Position numbers and translations under genes: made by a program. The notes beneath the pieces were generated by a model, which saw nothing but the letters and a program-made list of their open reading frames with translations, ran no database searches and was not told the DNA's origin. Below are positions 28,301 through 38,985 of a stretch of 64,000 nt of DNA, one piece after another. The stretch is from Tetrahymena thermophila SB210. Lineage: Eukaryota > Ciliophora > Oligohymenophorea > Hymenostomatida > Tetrahymenidae. Position 1 is the first letter of the stretch. Each line of letters opens with the position of its first letter. Location of the stretch: positions 186,001 through 250,000 of the forward strand of contig NW_002476575.1 of the NCBI RefSeq assembly GCF_000189635.1, read 5' to 3'.

Positions 28301-29651
28301 TTTTAGTAAACTATTCTTTTAATGCAGTAGTGTCAAAGCTCTTAAATGTTTTTTCGTTTGTTTTCAAATAAGTTGGATTTAAACTAGGATCTTAAAATAT
28401 ACTTTTATTATTTGCCAAACTTCTTCTTCTTTCTGTTGTTTGATCATGAGGAGTAAAATTTCTTGGTTACCACTCTTCAATTTTTAGTCCGTTTGTAGTC
28501 GATTAAGGATATTCCTTATTTGGTGTCATATATTTTTATTTTCTTAGTCTAAATGAATTTGTAGGTGTATTATTTCTTGTACTTTAATTTCCATAATTTC
28601 CTTAGCTATATCCAAATTTTTTAGGGTGAGCTCCTTCTTCATCATCTTTTTAGTAATATATTGAGATGATAAATAACAGAAATGAATTTATTATTACTTT
28701 TATACCAAAAAATACACATAAATGAATAAACAAATACCTTCAGTAAGAAGAGGTTTTGGTCTTCCATTAATTGTACTATGATTGTTAGTATTTCTGTATC
28801 TAGATTCTAAGTCAACAATTTATTATTTTTAATTCTAGATCATAGTCTACATTTATAACTCCTTTTATTTTTAATCATCTAATTCTCTTCTTAATTTTTC
28901 ATTTTCTTCTTAAACATTATAAATATTTGATTTCTTTATGTCTTTCAGTTTACCATTATTTTAAGTGGCATTCTGTAAATTTTAAAAATAAAAGGAAATT
29001 GTATTAAATTTTGTATGGTTTAAAAGTGATAGTGAATTATAAATTGAACGAATTAATTAATTGTTATTTATTTATTTATTATTTAGTTATCAGCCTTCTA
29101 TTTTCCATTGCAAAAATCAATTAAAATCATAATAATAAATGTAATTAATTCAATTATTTACTCTCATTAAATATTCTTTTTCTGCAAGAAGTTTTTATAT
29201 TTCGAAATCTTTTTATTTTTTTTCATTTTCTAATGCTTGCTTGTCTGATCTTAGTTCACCTACTTCTCTGTTCATAATATTCAGTTACTTATGGGCTTTC
29301 TCCTATTCTAGCCACCTTTATTTATTTCAAACAAATTCATTTAACTCTCATCCTTAAATGTATAAAAATTTAATTCATGTCAAGCAAATACTAAAAAAAT
29401 AAACATCTAGTTAATCTATTTTAAAGTTATTAATACTTATCATATTCATCAAATGTAGGTGCTGCATTGTTGTATGAATTATCTTTTTTTCCTGAGAAGT
29501 ATTTTGTTTTCTAATTTTTCAGAAAAATAATAATCCTTTAAAAATATCTTAATATATTAATTGAAGTGTGTACATGCACAGGTTACTATATTTCAATCTT
29601 TGAATTGTTAACATAATATCTGCCGGGACTTTGAGTAATACTCCTATTCAT
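25306..29651 (-). CDS. Coiled-coil protein with jacalin-like beta-prism domains
   Basis: Starts at ATG 29651 (MNRSITQSPGRYYV). The first half is polar with coiled-coil stretches (about 29.3-28.8 kb and 28.2-27.9 kb, e.g. ENEKLRRELDDQKQKELQ). The second half has two jacalin-like modules: LSKITIWSSSDRIQGLTFQY (about 27.6-27.7 kb), and KIFKVLIWADENYVYGLKF (26.5 kb) continuing across a 362-bp phase-1 intron (26112-26473) into IEKLVFLLSNGQKFSWG. About ten introns. This fold usually binds sugars; here it is joined to a coiled coil without signal peptide, suggesting a cytosolic scaffold. The lectin domain ends near 25820, but the first in-frame TGA is at 25306-25308, so the last 170 codons, which include the dispersed repeat, may be an artefact or follow an unseen splice. 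The extreme 3' end is uncertain. Confidence 0.7.
25455..25513. repeat. Dispersed 59-bp repeat, copy B
   Basis: One mismatch to 7865-7923. It overlaps the doubtful 3' tail of the jacalin-like gene on the other strand. To its left lies another short GC-rich island (CTGGCCCCAG at 25391-25400), as copy A has a GC palindrome to its left. Confidence 0.75.
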
Positions 29652-30336
29652 TTTTGTTTAAAAATATGCTGAATTTATCTTTTACAATGAGTATCTATTT
29701 TCCTATTAGTTGTTTAATCAATAATATTTATGCCAACTAAATTGATTGATTTATATTTCCTTTATATTAATTTACTAAATTATCTAAATATAAAAAATAT
29801 TATTAGCTTTTGTATGGTCAATAACACAATAATATTGTGGTTTTTAGAAGATCCTACAAAAATAAAATTTCATTAGAAAAAATCAAGGTGATTTTGTATG
29901 ATAAAATATACCAATGAATATTATGATTACTATATTTTATAAATATTTTTTTAGAGAAAATCTAAATAAGCTCTGCTCTAACTTAAAAGTTATTATATAA
30001 TAGCTAACTAGTGGTTACAAATCCCATTTAACTTCTTTGAATGGCCAAATTTGAAAAGAAATAAATTGTTATTTTAGTCTTTAAAGTTATTAATATAATA
30101 ATTTTTTTAATCTTTGAAAATATTTTATCATGTCCTTAAAAGTTTAATTAATTTTTTTTAATTAAGTTAAAAGAATGAATAAATAAAATAATAAATTAAT
30201 TATTCAATAAATAAATAAATAATGAGATAATGAAATGATTGGAGTTTATAATGAATTCTCATCTATTTCTCACAAAATGATGAATAAATATTAATTTATA
30301 TTAGAAGTTTTAAAATTGACATATTTTTAAAGAATA
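29652..30336. other. Intergenic spacer
   Basis: AT-rich spacer between two minus-strand genes; it contains the 5' flank of the coiled-coil/jacalin gene. I see no gene or RNA feature here. Confidence 0.55.
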
Positions 30337-33300
30337 TCAAACATATATTTTTAATGTTTTAATCCATTAGCATTAAGATAAGCATTTAGAAATAATTTAT
30401 TCTCCATTTTCTCCAATTTGATTTCCACTTTTTTTAGTTGATAATAAATAAGATATCTTAATATAAATCAATAATTATTTAAAATTTAAAACAAATATCA
30501 AAAGTATATTAATTAAATTTGTAATTATTAATAAGTACATTGCCTTGTAATTTAATTCGGTTTCCATAATTTTAAAATATCAAAATAAAATAAATATCAA
30601 AATTAGAAAATTAGATTTGTATATTTTTTAAAAAGCAAGTATTTTAAGAATTTTGATGTATTTAAAGAATTATTTAATTCATTAAAATTATAAAAATAAA
30701 ATTTTTTTTATCATTTCAGTTAATTTAAGTTATCACTCTCTTTTACATTGATTTATTTTTAAAAGTGTTACAATGGTATTTTTACCTTAAGTCAAGATTT
30801 AAACTTGTAATATTTTTGCATCTCTCAAAGCTTCTTCCAATGCTTTTAGCTCCTTCATCGCCAATATCATTTAATCTTTAATATATTTTAAGATTGAGAA
30901 ATGGATTTATGATTAATAAAGTTTAGATATGTTACAATAAATTTAGAAATAACGTTTAAATACTGAAGCATCTCTCTATGCTATAGCCAATATTTTTAGC
31001 TCCTTCCAATCCAATAGAGTTATCTCTATTATTAAAGAAATATAAGTAAAAAACCACTAAAAATATAAATATTTACCCTAGGTCCAAGTTTAATTCTATC
31101 ATATTATAGCATTTTTCAAGGCTACTACATATAAATTAGGCACCTTCTCTTTGAATCTAATTGAAACTAATATTATATTTGATATATTTATTCTTGTTAA
31201 ATTTTGATGGAACTTAATTTACAAGAGGTTAAGTCCTAACTTTGTTATTGTTTTACAGTTTTCTAAGCCTTAAGCAAGATTTTTTGCTCCATCTACTCCG
31301 ATTTAGTTGTTACTTGATAATATTGTTTAAAATAGTATTTATGTTTAATCATTAAATAAAAAATAGATTACTGCAAACTTAGATTTAGCTTACGTAAGTT
31401 TTAACATTTTTCTAGAAATTCAGAAATACTTTTAGTAGCATCTGCTCCAATTGAGTTTTATCTGAAAAGTTGAGATTAATAAAATTATTTAATGGTTTAA
31501 TTCATAAAATAAATATGTTACTCCAATTCAACGTTTAAAATATTCAGATTCTTATAACACGATAGCATTTTAAAAATGCTATTGACTCCTTCAGATTTTA
31601 TAGAATTCATACTTTTGTATTAATTTTATTTTTTAAAAATTATAAAATTCACTCTAAAAAATAAATAAAATATAATCAAAAAATATTCTGTAATTATTTA
31701 AAAATTAAATTTATTTTGATTAATTTTTATGAATTTAAAGATTAAAAATATCTTGTTTGGATGTAGAAATAAAGTAGATTTGTATATGAGAAAAATTAAG
31801 TTAAAATATAAAATAAGTATATAGAACGGCCGTAGCCATGCTTTATTTAAATATTAAATTGAAAAAATAGAAAAGCTTATATAAATAAATTACTTGTAAT
31901 TTAGTTTCAAGTTAATCAAATTATTCAAATTTTACAAGTTTGAACTAATAACTTTAGCTGCTTCTGCATTTAGCGAGTTGTTTCTTTATTAAATATATTT
32001 AAATATAAATATAACTCTTAATAAATTCTATTGCTAAACGATATTTTACTATAAGTTGAGACTTAAATTAGTAAGATATTAGCATCTTTGTAATATTTAA
32101 CCAATTTTATTAGCCCCATCTTGCCCAATTTAGTTTTCACTTTTTAATTATTAACAAATTTTACTTGTTTATTTATTTATTTATTTATTTATTAATTTTA
32201 AACAAAGATATAAATACGCTGCGTTTATGCATAATCTGTATACAAGCTGTTATTCGAAATTTTGTATCTCTAAATTGATTTCTTTAAAGGATTTCTCTAC
32301 TGAAAGGCCTAGTTATTCTGGCTAGTCTTTAATATTAATATCTACTTCTTAAAAAGATTTTTATAACTACTACAAAAGTTTGATTTATTAAAGTTTAGGT
32401 ATTTTCTATTTCTTAGATAAAACACTTTAAAATTTTATTTCCTCAATTCTTTACAAAGAATATAATTATTCTTCAAGCTCCCTAGGTTTAAATCTATTAG
32501 CTTTATTTATACACAGCATCTATTTAATTAATTAATTCAGATCTTTGAATGATTCTTCTTGATTCAAATATTGTTCCAAAAAACCTTTTCTGATTAAATC
32601 GGTTTCTTCAACTGTTAAGAACCTTCCACAAGTAAGTTCAACTAAAATTAATCCAAGACTATAAATATCACTCTATTATTTTTTAATTTAAATGAGTATA
32701 TTTACAACAAATGAATAAATAAATGTCTTATTTAAAATTTTACTTATAAAGATATCTCTTTTATTTGCTTTACTTTTTCTGGGGCAAAATATTTGTGAAT
32801 TTCCTGAAATTAAAATAGTTTATTTATGCTATATTATTAATTAAAAAGCTTAAATTTACTCTATGAGTCTATTAGATTACTATATTCTTTTTTATTTAAG
32901 AAATACCTACATCACCTAAAATTTTAATTAAAATGAAAAATATATTTATATTTTTACAAATATTCATAAATAATGATTTGCGTTTTTACCTAGCTTGAAT
33001 GTCTTTAACTTACTATCATACATAATATTTTCTGGTATAACTTCATTATGATAAATATTATTTTCTTCTAAAATGCAAAGACCTTTTGATATCTAAATTG
33101 CTATTGCCAAAATAGAATAATAGCACAGTTATTAATTGTTAGATAAATATGTTTCTTAAACCTTTTGCAAATTACCTAAAAATTAAAAAAAGTAAAGTTT
33201 ATAGATTTGGCTAACAAAAAAAAAACAACTCAATAAATCTATTTTTTAAATTTTACAAAATATTTTTTATTTTAGCTTATTTTTTAAGGTTGTATTAACA

Positions 33301-33752
33301 TAAATTATTGCTGGATTTATATTCTATATTCCTAAAAGTAAATCATTTTTATTTATTTTAAATTAATTACATGATAATTTCTCTGCAATGTAGAAATAGA
33401 TATGACATTTTTCAGAATAAAATCCTTCCTTGAAGGTTTGAAAATAACTAGAATTCATTTTAAATTAATTCAGAAGATTTATTTCTTTTTAGATATCATC
33501 TGGGTTATGTGTGATTAGGCATTTTATTGCAAAGAACTCATTTCCTTTTTATGCTTCAAAAATTGTACCTAATCCTACTTAGCCTATGAATGAGGTTAAA
33601 ATATATCCTTTAGCCTCTAGCTCTTAAAAAATATCGCAGAAAATTTTAGATGAGAAGATGAGTGGATTTTACTTAGATTCTTATTTTTAACAAATCTGCT
33701 CAAAAATTTCTTTTGGTGGGACTATCTTTTTTATGGTCTGTTCGTTTCCCAT
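30337..33752 (-). CDS. Kinase-like protein with RNase-inhibitor-type leucine-rich repeats
   Basis: ATG 33752 begins MGNEQT, which fits an N-myristoylation signal. A protein kinase fold follows: Gly-loop GQVGLGTIFEA, the ATP-site lysine in FFAIKC, the catalytic loop YHNEVIPEN in place of the usual HRDxKPEN, DVG in place of DFG, then YFAPEK (APE motif) and SDIYSLGLILVEL. The catalytic Asp is thus Glu, so activity is doubtful. The 3' half (about 32.15-30.34 kb) consists of some eight or nine leucine-rich repeats, mostly one per exon, each with a form of IGxxGAKxI...L..C.NLTxLxLNL. The last exon ends at TGA 30337-30339. LRR-kinases of this build are numerous in ciliates and may sense or scaffold other proteins; the partner is unknown. 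Confidence 0.82.
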
Positions 33753-34462
33753 TCTAATAATAGTAATTAAATTGATATTTTTATTTACTTGCCTCAAAAT
33801 AAAATAGCTTCTAAAAATCACATAATAATATTACTATGATAGCTTCTTGTAGATTTTAATAGTTTCAAAACTGATTTAATGTTCAGTAAAAGATAGTCTA
33901 ATTATCTATTTTAATATTTATTTATTTGTTTATTACCTACTTACTGTTTTATTAAAATATATTTATTTATTTATTGATTAGCAAACAAAAAATAACAATC
34001 AAAATTTGGCATCAACAATTAATATTAGTTAATTTCTACAATAATAAATTAATAATTAGATTAATATCTTTAAAACAAATATATAATAGTGTAAATAGAT
34101 AAACATATAAAGAATTATTTATTTTGATTATTAGAATTCCAAAATATATATCATCATAAATATTTTTATTATTTATTTTTAAAAAGTTTTTTATTTCATA
34201 TAAAATCAAATTCATTTTTTATGTTAATTTACAAAATAATTCAATTTTAGCAGCATTTGCTGATTTTTATTTATTAAGACTTTCCACATTATCAAAAAAC
34301 TTCAAAACAAAAATTTCTTTGCATATTATTATAAATAATTATTTATATATATAAACTCAGTTTTTAAAAATGTTGTTGTATTATTTAATATATAGATAAA
34401 AAACAAATTATTTTATTTTGCTGAAAGAGGAGGTATATTTAAATAAATGTAAATACTTATCA
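33753..34462. other. Intergenic spacer
   Basis: AT-rich spacer: 5' flank of the kinase-like gene on the left, 3' flank of the phosphodiesterase gene on the right. No gene or RNA seen. Confidence 0.55.
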
Positions 34463-36364
34463 TCAAATTTAAGCTATTATCTTTTCATTTTATCTACGTA
34501 TCATAACAGCGACACTGATAGCAGCTTCTGGGAATTCAGAAATAATACCAGTTATATTTAAAGTTTGGCAAGCAATAACGTATTAATCAATACTGTCATT
34601 ACCCCAGGTCAATTGATCATCTCTGAAAGTCCAACCGTGTATTTATAAACCAGCAGCTTTAACTTAGTCTACAACTCCAGTGGGTTTCTTGGAAGTATTG
34701 TTAAAGAATGAGCTAATTTCCAAACCAACTGTAGTGGCATATGTACTAGTTTGTTGGAGAGAATAAGGAAGTGAATTGATTCTTCCAAGTTAACTGTTAG
34801 GTAAGTCAGTAATATTATGCCATAATTAGACTGTTGGTGCATCAAAAGAGTGCAATATAATAGGGGCATAAATAGAAGCATTGTACATAGTGTGTAAATT
34901 AAACTCTCTGAGTAAATCAACAATTTTTGCTCCTTACTCAAAGTGATAATTATTAAGATAAAAATCTCTATCCTTAGATTCAATTACTACTCCTGCAATT
35001 CTATTATCAAGATTTCTTTTACCTTAATGTTGTTAGTTGAATTATATAAGCATTTCTATGGTTTCTCTTAAGCTTGGGAAAGTAAAATAGGTGTTCAAAT
35101 CTTGATTTCTTCCTTAAACTTAAACCTGATATTTCAAAAATAATAAAATTTTAGAAGATAATAGGAATAAAATTATAGCTAAAATAATGTAGAGGCAATA
35201 AAATTTCTTTAAAAAAATAAATTTAATTTAATTAGTAAAAGAGTTTGTTGATTAAAATTTCTAAAAATCGTATTGTAATTTAAGAAGTCACAAATAAACT
35301 CTGAAAGATAGAGAGAAAAGTAAGCTATTTTATTCTTTGATTAATATTTGATATTAATCTTAAATGGTTTTATGGTATTTATTATACTTTATAATATCAC
35401 TGCAATCATTCTTTAAGCTTATAGATTATTCTCATGGAAATATTTAAATTGAATATTAATTTTAAGATTTATAAATATTCTAAATTTTTATATTAAATCC
35501 TCATGTTTTAAAAGGGAGAAATAGGGTAAATATTTATTTTATTTTATTATTTCAAACAAACATTTCATTTGAAAATATAATTTTTTAATTTGCTTCACTA
35601 ATTAGTCTACTGTGGATAAATATAATTTAACCCAAATGTTTGAAGTATCTTAGTTATTCTTTAAAAATTGAAAACAATCACATTTAATCTTTATTTTTCT
35701 ATTTCTTAATCAATTTTATTATCAGTAAATTACAATATTTTTTGATTGTTATTTCAATTATTTTTTTCTTATTTATTCAAAAACTAATTTAATATAGCTA
35801 GTTTTTTATGTTTAAAAAGTGCAAAAATGTGCATTTTCATTTCTTTACTAGCAGATAAAATGATATTTAAAACTTAAATTGATTAAAATTATGTTATGCC
35901 TCACAAAATTATAAATATAATTAGATGTTTATTTAGTTATTTAGCAAGAAATTTGGTTATACCTATTTAATTTTGAGGGTTTTTACTTCAGCAAGGGTGA
36001 AGTCACAAATAAACCAATCAGTGACATTTTATCCATCAATCAATTTAGTTGATTTCTTATTTTTGAATTCAGTTCTATTAGCAACATCAGTAACACGAGA
36101 AAGAGTTGCATCATGAGAAACTAAAAGAACGTTATCTTTGGTAACTTGGACATCTAACTCAAAGAAATCAGCACCAGCATAGATTGCAGCTCTGAAAGCT
36201 TCAAGAGTGTTTTCTGGGAAAAGAGAAGAATAACCTCTATGAGCAATTACCAAAGGTCTATTTTTAGCTACTGTGTAGTCCCAAGTAGTATTATTTGTTA
36301 CACTAATACTAAGACATCCAGAACACAAAAGGATGGCTACTAACAAAATTTTTAAAGCTGCCAT
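34463..36364 (-). CDS. Secreted glycerophosphodiester phosphodiesterase (GDPD family)
   Basis: Predicted to hydrolyse glycerophosphodiesters such as glycerophosphocholine to glycerol-3-phosphate and an alcohol. It starts at 36364 with a signal peptide (MAALKILLVAILLCSGCLS). The GDPD signatures follow in order: IAHRGYSSLFPENT with the catalytic His, ELDVQVTKDN with the metal-binding Glu and Asp, and SHDATL with the second His. Exon 1 (36364-35963, 134 codons) joins exon 2 (35125-34463, 220 codons plus TGA) across an 837-bp phase-0 intron, giving about 354 residues. Exon 2 carries the rest of the barrel (AGVVIESK, PIILHSFDAPTVQLW, GLQIHGWTFRDD). Several N-glycosylation sites. Likely secreted or lysosomal, used for phosphate or choline scavenging (inference). 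Confidence 0.9.
35126..35962 (-). other. 837-bp intron
   Basis: Intron of the GDPD gene, donor GTATAACC after KIKQ, acceptor CAG before the exon starting VQGRNQD. It is several times longer than most introns here. The protein aligns without a gap across the junction, so no exon is missing, and I see no nested gene. Confidence 0.65.
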
Positions 36365-36770
36365 AAAATTAGCTTGTTTGCTGATTTTTCTTAATTGTAC
36401 TAATCTAAATCAAAAATTTTAGTTGTTTATTATTAATATAGTGAAAAGAACAAATTCTTCTTAAATTATCCAAAACTGAGAGAGATTTCTATCAATGAAA
36501 GAAGAGTGTGATGTAATCTAAAATTTACGCACAATTAAGGTAGGAGATAACTTAATTTCACGAGTATACTTTAATGGGAATTTAATAAGAGTTAGGAACA
36601 AATAACTAAATAAAATTACAAGCCGGCAAGAAAACAAAAAAAAACAACATAAAATTAATTGATCAATAAAAAATGTAAGTGATGCTAATTTTTTCTAAGA
36701 AGAGCATATTTTATAGTGAATTATTTAATAATTTAGAATGTATTTATATAAACAGATAATTAACTATTTT
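36365..36770. other. Intergenic spacer
   Basis: About 400 bases between the GDPD start and the end of the SNARE gene, both on the minus strand. It contains a small GC-richer patch (GCCGGC near 36623) and nothing else recognisable. Confidence 0.5.
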
Positions 36771-37382
36771 TCAAAAAATATTGCAACATTTTTTATTCAT
36801 CTTCTTTGAATTTTTATATAGTGTTTTGGATGCAGCACTAAGATCTTTGCTCTTTTCTACTAAAACATCCAAATCACCTTAAGCTTCAAGTAATTTGTTA
36901 ATATTTTCGTGTAGGATGACTTGGATTTCGTCTACTTTATTCTATACTTTTGTTAATTAATCAACATTTGCAGGGTCTGAGTAATCTTTTAAGACTTATT
37001 GAACTGCTGGAATTTATATTTTATCATCTGATTTTATAGCTTAATAGCCATTTCCTAGCTTCTAGAAAAAGCCATCTAGAGCTTTTTATAAACCTTAATA
37101 TATAACTCTTCTAGCTGGATATGCACCTTCTGTAAATGCATATGCAACTACATTGTGATTCAAAGAAGCTAAAATGTAGACAAAGTAGTCTTCATGTTTA
37201 ACTTCATGTCTTGAGCCTTTTTGAATGCCAACAAATGATTCTCTTACTATGAACTTAAATGAATCTCTAACAGTACCTCTTGAAAACACGCTTATTGAAC
37301 TATCTTCATATTCTCTTACTGGGATATATACCTAGTTGTCAGTAGAGTTTTTGCAAGCGCACAAAATACCTAATAACTTCAT
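36771..37382 (-). CDS. YKT6: YKT6-type longin SNARE
   Basis: A soluble SNARE acting in ER-Golgi, endosomal, vacuolar and autophagosomal fusion. The intronless frame encodes 203 residues, close to the usual ~200. Residues 1 to about 125 form the longin domain (RHEVKHEDYFVYILASL, VVAYAFTEGAYPARR). A SNARE motif follows (about 140-195), and the C-terminus is CCNIF, fitting farnesylation of the second Cys with palmitoylation of the first, as in YKT6 lipidation. An oddity: where YKT6 proteins have LLERGEKLDDLV, with the zero-layer Arg, this one has LLEAQGDLDVLV, so the Arg position is Ala. It could be a divergent paralogue. The longin plus CC-aliphatic-F end makes the family assignment firm. Confidence 0.9.
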
Positions 37383-38985
37383 TTTTAATTTACTTATTAT
37401 ATTATTAACTTTAGTTTTTACTTATTTTAAAATTTAATATTATAGTTTCAATGTAAATAATATTTATTTCAAATTACTAAAATCGATTATTTAATTTGTA
37501 TACAAAAGAAAAGCATCGAAAAAAAAAAAAACTTATTTATTTATTAGGTAATTTGAATTAAATATTCGTTTATGATAACCCTTCTATATTTATCTATACA
37601 TGCATGAACCTATATATTAAAAAGAGAAAAAATAAACAAAATTCACAAAAATTTCTAAACTAATCATATGATTAATTCAATAAAAATATATTAAATAAAT
37701 AACTAATAGATTATTTTTCCTATTTGGAAATATCAAAGCAAAGCCACAGTAATTTATTCATAACTAGTAAATAAATAAATTTAAAGAGTCTAGTTATATT
37801 TAGCAAACAGATTTTTCTTTTATTTTACTCCAAACTGATATAATTGCTATTTACTTAAGTTCAAAAATCCTACAAAATATTTTGAAAAAATAGATATCTG
37901 CTTTTTTATTATTAAAAAAAGTGTTAAAATAAAAATAATAGCCTAGTTTTTGACCTTCTAATTATAGAACATTTATTTTTTAAAGGCAATTTTTGAAAAC
38001 AAGATAATACTTTTCTAAATTAATTCTCTTGCTTGATATCTATCATTCAACTAAATAGTATTTGAAATAGATTTGCTTATTTTTTATATTTTTTAAAAAA
38101 AATTTAACTCAATTACATAAAAATAAAATATTTAATTTTAAACTTTAAGATGAAAATAAAAAATGAACAATTTTCTTAAATTATCTATTTATAGTACAAA
38201 AAAAAAAAATCAAATTTGTTTCTTATTTTCTTAAAAATGTAAATTAAGGAAAGTGATACTGACTAACAAAAGATAATTTATTATATTCAAATTATCATAT
38301 TTATAATTATTGAATAACTATTTTTACTTTTGTTTTTAAATATACTACATAAATTTATTTTTTAAAGAGAGTTTAGTTCGAATATTTTTAAACCAGTCTA
38401 TTTGTAAATATTTAATTTAAAATTTAATATAAAATATTATATTATTTAAAAAAATAAGGTTTTAAATTACATATTTTATAAACTTAAATATTAATTTAAA
38501 GGATTTGCTGTAAATTTATTGTTAATAATAAGTAAAAATTAATTTTTTAATTCTAATGAAAATTTAAAATTAATAGATTATTAAAAATAACAGAATAAGA
38601 TAGATATAAATTAGATAGTGACTTAGTTAATAAATTTTATACTTAACTAATTTTTATATGTTAATTTTTACCTTTTAACTTAATAATTATTTAACTAATA
38701 ACACATTAGATTTTATTTAGAAAATGTTTCAGCTTTTAGGTTAGTATGTATATATTATGTATTTATGTATTTATTTATTTATTCATTTATTTAGTTTATT
38801 TACTTTCATATTTGTATCAAGTAAAGTACTCCAATTTGATTAAGATTGTATTATTTATTGATTGGGAATTACTTTAGACTAAATTTTACATTTTTTTTAA
38901 ATTTAAAATAAATAAGAAAGGTTGTAGAGAATGAAGTAATTAAAATTTTTTATTAATAACTAATAAAATGATGATGACTTTAAAC
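37383..38985. other. Gene-free AT-rich stretch
   Basis: 1.6 kb between the start of the SNARE gene and the 3' end of the large ANTH-like gene. It consists of A/T runs and ATTT microrepeats (e.g. near 38755-38795). No coding segment of convincing composition on either strand. Confidence 0.6.

Noticed and set aside
32160..32200. ATTT tetranucleotide runs here and near 38760 and 54820
   Set aside because: Ordinary microsatellite-like sequence common in AT-rich ciliate introns and spacers.
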